In this document: positions 1-7,173 of the stretch, piece after piece
How positions within the stretch are numbered: the first letter of the stretch is position 1
How the letters are laid out: every line of letters begins with the position of its first letter
Source: Methanobacteriota archaeon
Lineage (GTDB): Archaea; Halobacteriota; Halobacteria; Halobacteriales; Halalkalicoccaceae
NCBI GenBank assembly: GCA_022561895.1
Contig: JADFQH010000073.1
Span: 1-11,121 of the forward strand
Length of the DNA stretch: 11,121 bases
Direction of reading: 5' to 3'
Notes under the pieces: generated by a model
The model's input: only the letters and a program-made list of their open reading frames with translations
What the model was told of the DNA's origin: nothing
The model's database searches: none
Translations under genes and position numbers: made by a program

Positions 1-571
1 TACCTGTGACGACGATTCCCGTGTTCCCCTGTGCGCCGTGGCCGATGGCGAACAGAATCGACGAAAGGATGGCTAACAGCCATGGCGAGATCCCATATCC
101 GGCCCAGACGACGCCGATCAGCGCCGCTCGAAAGAGGAACTCCTCGAAGAAGGCGATGACGGGAAGCACGAATCCTAAGAGAACCGCCCACCCGCCGATC
201 GAATCGGGCGCAAGTAGCTCTCGCAGCCCTTCGTCGTACTCGAACCCCAACCTGTCGGCGCTCTTCCCACCGAGTTCGGAGCCGAGATAGAGGAGAACGC
301 CGAGGCCGACACCGATCCCGAGTGCCATCGTTCCTGTCGGTTCACCCCCGATCCCGAGTGCCGACAACGGGATCTCGGTGTACCACGCGGCGGCGAGAAG
401 CACGCCGAGAAGGAGTCCCTGTGAGAGTGCGACGTTGACCAAGAGAAGACCGGTCGTCAGCTCGACATCCGGGTCGGGCTCGTCGACGGCGGTCTGGGAG
501 GCATGGGAAAGCGCGAGAAGCAAAAGGGTGACGACGCCCGAAAGCCCCACGAACGTCGCCCACTCGGGCAC
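1..571 (-). CDS. CPBP family intramembrane metalloprotease (C-terminus beyond the window)
   Basis: This is the N-terminal 190 residues of a multi-span membrane protein of the CPBP (CAAX protease and bacteriocin-processing, Rce1-like) family, which contains membrane-embedded metal-dependent proteases. The family's diagnostic motif is visible as FFEEFLFR: the Glu pair is at residues 143-144 and Arg at 148. The second motif, FAIGHG, has its His at 178. Hydrophobic segments lie near residues 6-21, 41-63, 82-97, 128-142 and 163-177. The third conserved motif would lie past the left edge. The GTG start at 571 is chosen because an in-frame TAG inside the lonB end bars any earlier start. The start lies 2 nt after the lonB stop, so the two are almost surely co-transcribed, probably with coupled translation. 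Substrate unknown. The family is clear; the exact start is likely but not proven. Confidence 0.85.
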   Translation of the reverse strand, partial: MPEWATFVGLSGVVTLLLLALSHASQTAVDEPDPDVELTTGLLLVNVALSQGLLLGVLLAAAWYTEIPLSALGIGGEPTGTMALGIGVGLGVLLYLGSELGGKSADRLGFEYDEGLRELLAPDSIGGWAVLLGFVLPVIAFFEEFLFRAALIGVVWAGYGISPWLLAILSSILFAIGHGAQGNTGIVVTG

Positions 572-573
572 GG

Positions 574-2616
574 TTACTGCGGCGTCGGACTACCGCTCGG
601 GACCTGTCGATCCCGTTCGAGCGCGGTCGTGATCTGTTTCAGGCGGTCGACCAGCCCGTCCTTTTCGGGTTCGCCGACAAGCGCGATTTCGAGCACCTCG
701 CTGATGTGAGCGACCGGAATGACCTCGACCTGTTCTTTGTACTCGTCTTCGATCATCACATCCTGTTCGTTCGCCTCCGGGATGATCACCGTCTCGATGC
801 CGGCCTTCGAGGCCGCCTCGATCTTGTGGGTGACCCCGCCGACGGGCAGCACGTCGCCGCGAACGGATAACGAACCGGTCATGGCGACGTTCTGGTCGAT
901 CGGGATCTCCTCTAAGGCGCTGATCACGGCGGTGGCGATCGATACCGACGCCGAGTCGCCCTCGACACCTTCGTAGGACTGGAGGAACTGGATGTGAACG
1001 TCCAGTTCGTTGATGTCCTGATTGGTGAACTTCTTGATGATCGCCGAGACGTTCTGTACCGATTCTTGGGCGATCTCCTGGAGCTTTCCAGTTGCGATCA
1101 CTTCGCCGTGGCCCTGCGTGACTTCGGCCATGATCGGTTTGACGATACCCGAATCGTTGCCCATGACCGCAAGACCGTTGACCCGGCCGACGACGCCGCC
1201 CGTGTTCATCGAGATATCGTAATCGCTGTAACGCTCAATGAACGTATCGGCGAGCTGCTGTTCGATCGACCGCGAGCGCTTTTTCGCCTGGAGGACGTGA
1301 TCCCGAGTGGTGAATTCGGTGTCCTCCGCACGGGCGATGTCGCCCGCTACCCTGACTAAGCCGCCGAGGTTTCGGAACTCGAGGGTGAGATGGCCCTTCC
1401 GACCCGAGCGGCGTTTTGCTTCGAGGATGACCTCCTCGATCGCCTCGCGGGTGAAGTGTGGTAGTCGCCCGTCGCGGTCGACCTCTTGGGCGATGAATCT
1501 CGCGTACTTGCGGCGCATCTCGGGTTCGTCCTCGATGGTGTCGTCGAAGAACACCTCGTAGCCGTAGCCTTTGATCCGTGAGCGAAGCGCCGGGTGCATG
1601 TTTTCGAGGGCGTCCTGATTACCCGCCGCGACCATGATGAAGTCCGTCGGGACCGGCTCGGTCTGAACCATCGCACCCGAGGAGCGCTCTGACTGGCCCG
1701 TAATCGAGAACTCGCCCTCTTGGATCGCCGTCATCAGGTGCTGCTGGGAGCGCACGTCGAGGGTGTTGATCTCGTCGATAAACAACACGCCGCGGTGGGA
1801 TTTGTGGATCCCGCCGGCCTCGACACGATCGTGGCTCGGCGTCTCCATCCCCCCGCTCTGGAAGGGGTCGTGACGGACATCACCGAGCAGTGCGCCGGCG
1901 TGGGCACCGGTCACGTCCTCGAACGGCGCGGTGGTGCGGTCTGCGTTGTTGATCAGGAGGTTCGGGATCATCGCATCCGAGCCGCGGTTCGCGTATTTGA
2001 ACGCGAGATAGATGATCGCGGCGGCGATAATCCCCAGCAGGATGTTCCCGATAAAGAGGGAATAACCCAGAATGACGATGATGATGAGCCACATGAGGAT
2101 GGTTCGCATCGTGTTTCGCTTGCGGGCTTCCTCCTTGTGGGCATCGACGATCTGATCGCCCTTGCCCGCGGGGACGGTCCGAACCTTCGGTTCGTTGCCG
2201 TCATCCGGGTTGTGGTAGATCAGAACGTCCTGGAGGTCTTCGTTCGGGAGGAGCTGGGTCATCGCCTTTGCCAGCATGGATTTGCCGGTGCCGGGCGAGC
2301 CGATCATGAGGATGTGTCGGCGCTGTTTTGCAGCCTTGCGGACGATCTCCTGGGCGTGGTCCTGTCCGATAACCTGATCGACCAGTTTTTCGGGGACCTT
2401 GATGTCGTCGGTAGATTCGACTCTCAACCCCCCCAACAAGTCGTCTTCGTCCTCCGCGATGTCGGCGTCGAACTCGACATCAACGTCGCTCCCGAACCCA
2501 TCACTGGAGTCGTCTTGGAGGGACTCGTCTTCGGTATCCTCGGGATCACGAGTGGACTCCGATGACTCGCTCACCCCCTCTGTGGGGGGATCTCCGGTAT
2601 CTCTCTCGTTACTCAT
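574..2616 (-). CDS. lonB: Archaeal membrane-anchored ATP-dependent protease LonB
   Basis: LonB is the membrane-bound AAA+ Lon protease of archaea. It degrades selected and damaged proteins on the cytoplasmic face, and in Haloferax volcanii it is essential and affects membrane carotenoid levels (known for the family). The 680-residue protein shows every part: an acidic, low-complexity N-terminus (about 1-60), Walker A GSPGTGKS at 106-113, two adjacent membrane segments at about 171-207 inserted inside the AAA+ module, Walker B VLFIDE at 277-282, and a C-terminal protease domain. The catalytic dyad is Ser555 (EGDSAS) and Lys598 (THKIEA). Their spacing of 43 residues equals that of Archaeoglobus LonB. 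The gene is followed 2 nt later by a CPBP membrane protease and is divergent from nadM. The ATG at 2616 is preceded by a TATA-like box. Confidence 0.97.
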   Translation of the reverse strand: MSNERDTGDPPTEGVSESSESTRDPEDTEDESLQDDSSDGFGSDVDVEFDADIAEDEDDLLGGLRVESTDDIKVPEKLVDQVIGQDHAQEIVRKAAKQRRHILMIGSPGTGKSMLAKAMTQLLPNEDLQDVLIYHNPDDGNEPKVRTVPAGKGDQIVDAHKEEARKRNTMRTILMWLIIIVILGYSLFIGNILLGIIAAAIIYLAFKYANRGSDAMIPNLLINNADRTTAPFEDVTGAHAGALLGDVRHDPFQSGGMETPSHDRVEAGGIHKSHRGVLFIDEINTLDVRSQQHLMTAIQEGEFSITGQSERSSGAMVQTEPVPTDFIMVAAGNQDALENMHPALRSRIKGYGYEVFFDDTIEDEPEMRRKYARFIAQEVDRDGRLPHFTREAIEEVILEAKRRSGRKGHLTLEFRNLGGLVRVAGDIARAEDTEFTTRDHVLQAKKRSRSIEQQLADTFIERYSDYDISMNTGGVVGRVNGLAVMGNDSGIVKPIMAEVTQGHGEVIATGKLQEIAQESVQNVSAIIKKFTNQDINELDVHIQFLQSYEGVEGDSASVSIATAVISALEEIPIDQNVAMTGSLSVRGDVLPVGGVTHKIEAASKAGIETVIIPEANEQDVMIEDEYKEQVEVIPVAHISEVLEIALVGEPEKDGLVDRLKQITTALERDRQVPSGSPTPQ

Positions 2617-2654
2617 AGAATCTGGTCGCTATGAAAATTCAGGGTTGCGCAACT

Positions 2655-2662
2655 GATATACT
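2655..2662 (-). promoter_or_regulatory. Probable TATA box of lonB
   Basis: Read on the minus strand the sequence is AGTATATC, 39-46 nt upstream of the lonB ATG, in an otherwise GC-rich divergent spacer (2617-2733). Archaeal transcription starts about 25 nt after the box, which predicts a leader of roughly 10-15 nt. This is an inference from position and composition only. Confidence 0.5.
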
Positions 2663-2697
2663 TTCTCCCTGCCGTTGAGCTTCGCCGACTCGCTACG

Positions 2698-2705
2698 TTT
2701 TTACT
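2698..2705 (+). promoter_or_regulatory. Probable TATA-like element of nadM
   Basis: The T-rich stretch TTTTTACT lies 29-36 nt before the nadM ATG, the expected place for an archaeal TATA box giving a very short leader. AGGAAG directly before the ATG (2728-2733) could act as a weak Shine-Dalgarno sequence. This promoter would drive nadM and probably the following SAM hydrolase gene, back to back with the lonB promoter. Confidence 0.45.
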
Positions 2706-2733
2706 GGCTCGCCTTGTCAACTGGGACAGGAAG

Positions 2734-3252
2734 ATGACACGAGGGTTTTATATTGGCCGATTCCAGCCCTATCACAACGGCCACCACCGGATGGTCGACC
2801 GAATCGCAAGCGAGGTCGACGAGCTCGTCCTCGGGATCGGGAGCGCAGGGGACTCACACTCGGTCCACGACCCGTTTACCGCGGGCGAGCGCATCATGAT
2901 GATCACGAAATCGCTCGTCGAGTACGACATCGTGACCTACGCCGTCCCCATCGAGGATCTCGATCGCAACTCGGTCTGGGTGAGCCACGTCCGGAGCATG
3001 AGCCCGTACTTCGAGATTGCGTACTCGAACAACCCCTTAGTGATTCGGCTGTTCGAGGAGGCGGGCGTCGAGGTGCGCCAATCGACGATGTTCAACCGCG
3101 AGGAGTTAGAGGGAACCGAGGTTCGAGAGCGCATGATCGAGGATCGCGATTGGGAGTCACTCGTTCCCGAACCGGTCGTCGACGTGATCGACGAGATGAA
3201 CGGCATCGAGCGAATCCAGCGGATCAGCGAGACCGACGCAAACGGAATGTGA
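2734..3252 (+). CDS. nadM: Nicotinamide-nucleotide adenylyltransferase, archaeal NadM type
   Basis: This enzyme joins nicotinamide mononucleotide and ATP to make NAD+ and pyrophosphate, the last step of NAD synthesis, in the cytoplasm. At 172 residues it has the normal length of archaeal NadM. The nucleotidyltransferase signature GRFQPYHNGHH is at residues 8-18 (HNGH at 14-17 is the HxGH motif). FTAGER at 48-53 is typical of the family. The second nucleotide-binding motif, EGTEVR at 126-131, matches the family's STxxR form. The C-terminus (about 150-172) is acidic and not conserved. The ATG is the only sensible start because the signature begins within eight residues. It is the first gene of a probable two-gene unit with the SAM hydrolase 60 nt downstream. 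A shared link to adenosine nucleotide metabolism is possible but is inference. Confidence 0.95.
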   Translation: MTRGFYIGRFQPYHNGHHRMVDRIASEVDELVLGIGSAGDSHSVHDPFTAGERIMMITKSLVEYDIVTYAVPIEDLDRNSVWVSHVRSMSPYFEIAYSNNPLVIRLFEEAGVEVRQSTMFNREELEGTEVRERMIEDRDWESLVPEPVVDVIDEMNGIERIQRISETDANGM

Positions 3253-3312
3253 CCGGTTCGTCCCGCAGCGAAACGGGCGAAGAACGATGTCGCTGGAGCG
3301 TGAAATCGATCC

Positions 3313-4086
3313 GTGATCACGCTTACCACGGATTTCGGCTCGCCGTATCCCGCCGCGATGAAGGGAGTCATCCTTCAACGAACCGACGCTCGCCTCGTCG
3401 ATATCGCTCACAACCTCCCACGGCAAGATCCTCGAACCGCCGCGTTCTGGCTCCGGGAGACCCTCCCGTACTTCCCGCCCGCCGTCCACCTTGCGGTGAT
3501 CGACCCCGGCGTCGGAACAGGGAGAAAAGCGCTCGTCGTTCGCGCCGGAGAGCATGCACTGGTCGGCCCCGATAACGGTGTCCTGATCCCGGCTGCTCGA
3601 CGGTTGGGCGAGGAGATCGATGCCTTCGAGATCGACCCCGATCACGAGGCGTTTCCCGACACCGGTGGCGATGGCTCGACGTTCGCCGGTCGGGACGTCT
3701 TTGCCCCGGCGGCCGCCGAGGTTCACGAAACGGGCGTCGAAAACATCGAGGAGATCGACTGGCTTTCGCCCACTGACTACGAGGATCTCGTCTTTCCCGA
3801 GGCAGAACTGCGTGAGCGGGAGGCCCGCGGCGAAGTCCTCGTCGTCGATCGCTTTGGTAACGCGATCACCAACATTCCCGGCAACATTTTGGAAGACCGC
3901 TTCGGCAGTGAGGTCGCGGTCAACGGCACGGCCGTCCCAGCCGAACGGAGCTACGCGCACGTCGACCCCGGACAGCGCCTCGTTACCGTCGGCAGCCACG
4001 GCAACGTAGAACTCGCGGTCAACGCCGGCCGCGGCGACGAGGCCTTTGGCGTTGGGGTCGACTCCACAGTGACGATTTCGTACTGA
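3313..4086 (+). CDS. DUF62-family S-adenosyl-L-methionine hydrolase (SAM hydroxide adenosyltransferase)
   Basis: Members of this family split S-adenosylmethionine into adenosine and methionine using water, and are relatives of the bacterial fluorinase and chlorinase. The 257-residue protein opens with TLTTDFGS (residues 3-10), the family's SAM-binding start. It continues with IDPGVGTGRKAL (Asp64, Arg71), PDNGVL at 86-91, FAGRDVFAP at 124-132, DRFGNAITN at 179-187 and GSHGNVELAVN at 227-237. The order and length fit the family. The known catalytic triad is Asp-Arg-His (Asp68, Arg75, His127 in Pyrococcus horikoshii PH0463). Here Asp64 and Arg71 are present, but the His of the TFHGRD motif is Ala125. 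The GTG start is fixed by an in-frame TGA 12 nt upstream (3301) and by the motif at residue 3. The gene lies 60 nt after nadM and is probably co-transcribed. The family is certain; the exact reaction is less so because of the changed residue. Confidence 0.92.
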   Translation: MITLTTDFGSPYPAAMKGVILQRTDARLVDIAHNLPRQDPRTAAFWLRETLPYFPPAVHLAVIDPGVGTGRKALVVRAGEHALVGPDNGVLIPAARRLGEEIDAFEIDPDHEAFPDTGGDGSTFAGRDVFAPAAAEVHETGVENIEEIDWLSPTDYEDLVFPEAELREREARGEVLVVDRFGNAITNIPGNILEDRFGSEVAVNGTAVPAERSYAHVDPGQRLVTVGSHGNVELAVNAGRGDEAFGVGVDSTVTISY

Positions 4087-4105
4087 ACTCTCAAGAACTC
4101 CTTTC

Positions 4106-4990
4106 TCACCCGCCGACTACCGTTCCGCCGTTGATATGTAAGGTCTGGCCGCTCATGTACGACGAGTCCTGGCTGGCGAGATAGACGTACGCCGGCCCTA
4201 CCTCGCTGGGCTGGCCCGGCCGCCCCATCGGCACGTCGGTGCCGAACTCCTCGACCATCTCGGGGTCGTAGTCGCCGATCGTCGCGGGGATCAACGGCGT
4301 CCAGATCGGGCCCGGTGCGACCTGATTGACGCGGATTCCCTCGCTTGCGAGCTGTTGGGACAGCGAGCGGGTAAAGGCGCTGATCGCCCCCTTCGTCGAG
4401 GAGTAGTCCACGAGGGTGTCGTTGCCCTGAAAGGCGTTGATCGACGTCGTGTTGATGATCGTATCGCCGTCCTCCAGGTATGGAAGGGCCTCCCGAGTGA
4501 GATAGAAATAGCCGTGAATGTTGGTCGCGAAGGTTTCCTCCCACTGCTCGTCGGTGATCTCGGTCAGATCCGGCTTGACGACCTGCATCGCCGCGTTGTT
4601 TACGAGCACGTTGAGGTCGCCTAGCTCCTCGATCACTTCCTCGACGGCGGCCTGACAGAACGCGCTGTCGCGCACGTCGCCAGCGATCGTTAGACACTCT
4701 CCGCCCTCCGCCTCGATCATCTCCTTCGTTTCCTCTGCGTCCCTCTCTTCGTCGAGATACAGTATGGCGACATCCGCGCCCTCGCGGGCGAAATGTAGTG
4801 CCGCCGAGCGGCCGATCCCGCTATCCCCGCCGGTGACGACCGCGACTTTTCCCTCCAGTTTCCCGCTTCCCTGATACTCGTCGCGGATGAACTCCGCGGG
4901 CGGCTCCATCTCGCTTTCGACACCGGGCTGTCGGTCTTGTGCCTGTGGTTCGACGTCTTCTGCTTTCTCGCGTGCCTCTTTCCGAGTCAT
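4106..4990 (-). CDS. Classical short-chain dehydrogenase/reductase (YghA/YdaD-like)
   Basis: This is an NAD(P)-dependent oxidoreductase of the SDR superfamily. Residues about 47-294 form the Rossmann-fold enzyme: cofactor loop TGGDSGIG at 53-60, NNAA at 131-134, catalytic Asn157, Ser183 (TTSINA), Tyr196 and Lys200 (YSSTKG), and the PG motif at 226-227. The first 45 residues are a hydrophilic tail with EYQGSGKL just before the fold. That tail is typical of the 280-300 residue subgroup containing E. coli YghA and Bacillus general stress proteins, whose physiological substrates are poorly known. The C-terminus, TLHINGGTVVGG, is complete. The gene is convergent with the SAM hydrolase (19 nt apart) and divergent from the MFS gene. 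The ATG at 4990 opens the tail. I saw no convincing TATA box in the 101-nt upstream gap for this direction. Confidence 0.93.
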   Translation of the reverse strand: MTRKEAREKAEDVEPQAQDRQPGVESEMEPPAEFIRDEYQGSGKLEGKVAVVTGGDSGIGRSAALHFAREGADVAILYLDEERDAEETKEMIEAEGGECLTIAGDVRDSAFCQAAVEEVIEELGDLNVLVNNAAMQVVKPDLTEITDEQWEETFATNIHGYFYLTREALPYLEDGDTIINTTSINAFQGNDTLVDYSSTKGAISAFTRSLSQQLASEGIRVNQVAPGPIWTPLIPATIGDYDPEMVEEFGTDVPMGRPGQPSEVGPAYVYLASQDSSYMSGQTLHINGGTVVGG

Positions 4991-5060
4991 GAGCGATGAT
5001 ACTCCGGGATCGCTGTTGAGCGTGTTCGTTGCGATGGAATGCCCTTACGAGCATCGGCGC

Positions 5061-5068
5061 GTTTAGGT
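5061..5068 (+). promoter_or_regulatory. Possible TATA-like box of the MFS gene
   Basis: GTTTAGGT is the most AT-rich spot in the divergent spacer and lies 24-31 nt before the GTG at 5092. This is the spacing expected for a leaderless haloarchaeal transcript and is one reason for preferring that GTG over an upstream TTG at 5029. The match to a TATA consensus is weak. Confidence 0.35.
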
Positions 5069-5091
5069 CCCCTCACCGAGGACGGGGATTC

Positions 5092-6297
5092 GTGACCCAG
5101 GCGAACCGGTGGAACTACCTCGCGCTCGCCCTTGGGAGCCTAAGCTACGCTTGCTTACTTTTCGTCTGGTTTCTCCTGCCGGCCTTCCTCTCGCCCGTGA
5201 TCGCTGATCTCGGACTCACGAACTGGCAGGCCGGCATCCTCGTCGGGGCAATTCCGCTTACGTACATCCCGCTCTCGCTGCTCAGCGGACTCGCGATCGA
5301 CCGCGTCGGTCCGCGCTGGGGGATCGGTTTCGGTCTCCTGATCTTCGGCCTCGCGGGCGCGGGGCGGAGCGTCGCGACCGGCTTTCCCTCGCTGCTCGTC
5401 TTTACCCTTCTCGTGGGCGTCGGCGCGACCGGGATCACCTTCGGACTCCCGAAACTCGTTGCGGCACTGTTTCCACAGGAAAAAATTGGTTCGGCGTCGA
5501 CGGTCTACGTCCTCGGCTCGTACGCCGGCTCCGCGGGAGCCTTTGCAATCGGACGGCCCTTTCTGGGTCCCGAGCTTGGCGGCTGGCGGCCCACCTTTCT
5601 CTACACCGGGCTCGCGGTCGTCGCCTTCGCGCTCATCTGGTTTTTCGGCACTGTCCGAATCGATTCCCGGAACGGCGACGATAGTCGTGGATTCTCGCTC
5701 GGATCGCTGCGCACTGACGCCCGTCGAGTCCTTTCGAACCCCTCGATGCTTCTGCTCGTGGCCATCGGAACGGCATACCTTTCGGTGAGCCACGGGCTAC
5801 AGGGCTGGCTCGTGACGATCTTCGAAGCTCGTGGAGTGGCCCCTGCGCTCGCCGGATTCACTACCACTGTTCTCGTCGCCGGACAGGTCGTTGGCGCGCT
5901 TTCGATCCCGCCGCTTTCCGATCGCCTCTCCGCACGCCGCCCGGCGGTTATCCTCTCGGGAGTGCTCGTGACGACTGGAACGCTGACCCTACTGCTCGCG
6001 GAATCGGTCCTGCTACTCGCCGCCGCTGGTATTATCGCCGTCGGAATCGGCCTCGGCGGCGTCGGCCCGCTGTTGCGCGCGATCCCGGTCGAATTAGAAG
6101 AAATCGGTCCCGGTCTGACCGCCACAGCAGTCGGATTCGTCTTCGCGGTCGGGGAAATAGGTGGGTTTCTCGGCCCCTTTCTCGTCGGATCGCTGCTCGA
6201 TCTGACCGGCTCGTTCGCACCCGGTCTGGCGCTGATCGCCTGTGCCGGGCTGCTCATCGTCGCCGCGGGCTGGCGGATGACCGGAGTCGATTCCTGA
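5092..6297 (+). CDS. Major facilitator superfamily transporter, substrate unknown
   Basis: A 401-residue protein with about twelve hydrophobic segments in two halves, separated by a charged central loop (about residues 188-220, rich in Arg, Asp and Ser). MFS motif A is present after the second helix as GLAIDRVGPR (residues 66-75). A degenerate copy, PPLSDRLSARR, lies at the matching point in the second half. The overall layout resembles the cyanate/nitrate-type (CynX/NarK-like) branch of MFS carriers, but the substrate cannot be read from sequence. The frame stays open up to a TTG at 5029, which would add 21 hydrophilic residues. The GTG at 5092 is preferred because the first helix begins a few residues later and a TATA-like box is correctly placed. 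It is followed in the same direction by a TRIC-like protein 92 nt later, which may have its own promoter. Confidence 0.9.
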   Translation: MTQANRWNYLALALGSLSYACLLFVWFLLPAFLSPVIADLGLTNWQAGILVGAIPLTYIPLSLLSGLAIDRVGPRWGIGFGLLIFGLAGAGRSVATGFPSLLVFTLLVGVGATGITFGLPKLVAALFPQEKIGSASTVYVLGSYAGSAGAFAIGRPFLGPELGGWRPTFLYTGLAVVAFALIWFFGTVRIDSRNGDDSRGFSLGSLRTDARRVLSNPSMLLLVAIGTAYLSVSHGLQGWLVTIFEARGVAPALAGFTTTVLVAGQVVGALSIPPLSDRLSARRPAVILSGVLVTTGTLTLLLAESVLLLAAAGIIAVGIGLGGVGPLLRAIPVELEEIGPGLTATAVGFVFAVGEIGGFLGPFLVGSLLDLTGSFAPGLALIACAGLLIVAAGWRMTGVDS

Positions 6298-6323
6298 TCG
6301 GAGAGCGATGGTCGTTCCATCTC

Positions 6324-6332
6324 AATAAAAGG
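6324..6332 (+). promoter_or_regulatory. Possible TATA box of the TRIC-like gene
   Basis: AATAAAAGG lies in the 92-nt gap between the MFS and TRIC-like genes and resembles an archaeal TATA box. It is 58-66 nt before the ATG, which would give a leader of about 35-40 nt. A second, weaker AT-rich spot (GTGAATAGG, 6356-6364) is closer to the start. Read-through from the MFS gene is equally possible. Confidence 0.35.
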
Positions 6333-6389
6333 GAGACTGGTTCCGTACCGATCACGTGAATAGGGGCGACGAGTCAGTTACGATCGGGT

Positions 6390-6995
6390 ATGAGTGACGC
6401 CTTCGCGCTGATGAACGTAATCGGGCTGTTTGCGTTCGCTATCGTCGGCTCGCTCAAAGGTGCGGAAGCCGACCTCGATCTGTTTGGCGTCGCGGTTCTC
6501 GGGACTCTGACCGCGCTCGGCGGGGGTATCGTCCGAGATACGCTCGTCGGGCAGATCCCACTTGCGCTCCGTGCGACGACCGACGTGCTGGTGGTCGTTC
6601 TCGGCGTTGCGTTCGCGCTCGTGATTATCCAGTTGCTTGGCGACTTGCGCGAGCATCCGATCGTCCTGATTCCCGACGCGGTCGGGCTTGCGGCCTTCGC
6701 GGCGACCGGCGCATCCGTCGGCTACGAGGCCGGCCTCACCCCCTTCGGGATCGTCGTCCTCGCTGCGCTGACCGCCGTTGGCGGCGGAAGCCTCTGTGAT
6801 CTCCTTCTCACGCGCGTGCCGGTCGTCCTCCGCGAGGATTTCTATGCGACACCCGCAGTACTCGGTGGACTGGTCTTCTGGATCGCCGTTTCCGCCGGTA
6901 TTCAAATCGATATCGCGACGATCGGCTGTGCTGGATTCGTCCTCGCGCTTCGCCTGCTCGCGCTGCGTCGCGGCTGGGGGCTGCCGAGGGTGTAG
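6390..6995 (+). CDS. TRIC/UPF0126 family membrane protein (putative trimeric cation channel)
   Basis: This is a 201-residue, almost wholly hydrophobic protein with the two-repeat, seven-helix plan of the UPF0126/TRIC family; animal and prokaryotic TRIC proteins conduct monovalent cations. The first repeat carries GGGIVRD at residues 44-50 followed by GQIPLAL. The second carries GGGSLCD at 131-137 followed by TRVPVVLREDFYATPAVLGG at 141-160. The family usually has GGGxxRD in both repeats, so the second-repeat Arg is replaced by Cys136 here. A role in potassium or sodium balance is plausible for a halophile but is inference. The ATG at 6390 begins only a few residues before the first helix. The gene ends 71 nt before a strong hairpin terminator. 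Confidence 0.9.
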   Translation: MSDAFALMNVIGLFAFAIVGSLKGAEADLDLFGVAVLGTLTALGGGIVRDTLVGQIPLALRATTDVLVVVLGVAFALVIIQLLGDLREHPIVLIPDAVGLAAFAATGASVGYEAGLTPFGIVVLAALTAVGGGSLCDLLLTRVPVVLREDFYATPAVLGGLVFWIAVSAGIQIDIATIGCAGFVLALRLLALRRGWGLPRV

Positions 6996-7065
6996 CGACC
7001 CTCTATTGGACCTGCGAGCGACCTGAGGGTGTGAGCGGCCTTTTTGCGAGCGCAGTAAGTGAGGC

Positions 7066-7095
7066 CCGTCGCGGCTTCGCCGCGACGGTGTTTTT
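7066..7095 (+). terminator. Hairpin plus T-tract terminator after the TRIC-like gene
   Basis: CCGTCGCGGC, a 3-nt loop TTC and GCCGCGACGG form a perfect 10-bp GC-rich stem at 7066-7088. It is followed by TG and then TTTTT at 7091-7095. In archaea the T-tract is the essential part of an intrinsic terminator and the hairpin is optional, so this is a strong candidate for ending the plus-strand transcript. As the stem is symmetric it could also slow polymerase arriving from the thermosome gene. Confidence 0.7.
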
Positions 7096-7155
7096 AGTGC
7101 AGGTTTTTGCAAGTGGTTCGACTGAGCGAACGAAGTGAGCGAGGGAGGACCCGCA

Positions 7156-7163
7156 GTAAAAAC
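7156..7163 (-). terminator. Likely T-tract terminator of the thermosome gene
   Basis: On the minus strand a CGTTTTTA tract (AAAAA at 7158-7162 on the plus strand) begins about 11 nt after the thermosome stop codon. Archaeal polymerase commonly stops at such U-tracts without a hairpin. Further A-tracts on this strand are absent in the gap, so this is the best candidate. It is called on position and composition alone. Confidence 0.4.
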
Positions 7164-7173
7164 GTGCGTGTTG

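Larger units (their letters stand above)
6996..7173. other. Convergent intergenic spacer with hairpins and three T-tracts
   Basis: The gap lies between the TRIC-like gene and the thermosome gene, which end toward each other. It holds no ORF worth calling. It contains a loose inverted pair ACCCTC/GAGGGT (6998-7003 and 7025-7030), then TTTTT at 7041-7045, a perfect hairpin at 7066-7088 followed by TTTTT at 7091-7095, another TTTTT at 7104-7108, and a short stem GTTCG/CGAAC (7116-7120 and 7127-7131). Purine-rich wording such as GAGCGAACGAAGTGAGCGAG (7124-7143) resembles the low-complexity filler often seen between haloarchaeal genes. A partial direct repeat, GAGGGTGT, occurs at the end of the TRIC gene (6987) and again at 7025. 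Confidence 0.6.

Noticed and set aside
1720..2565. 281-codon plus-strand open frame opposite lonB
   Set aside because: It is antisense to the well-defined LonB reading frame. Long opposite-strand frames are expected in GC-rich haloarchaeal DNA, and the translation shows no family motif.
3157..3999. 280-codon minus-strand open frame opposite the SAM hydrolase
   Set aside because: It runs through both the nadM end and the SAM hydrolase, whose family motifs are unmistakable on the plus strand. It is treated as a composition artefact.
7066..7131. REP-like mobile repeat in the TRIC-thermosome gap
   Set aside because: The perfect stem followed by TTTTT is better explained as a terminator, and no second copy of it occurs in the window.
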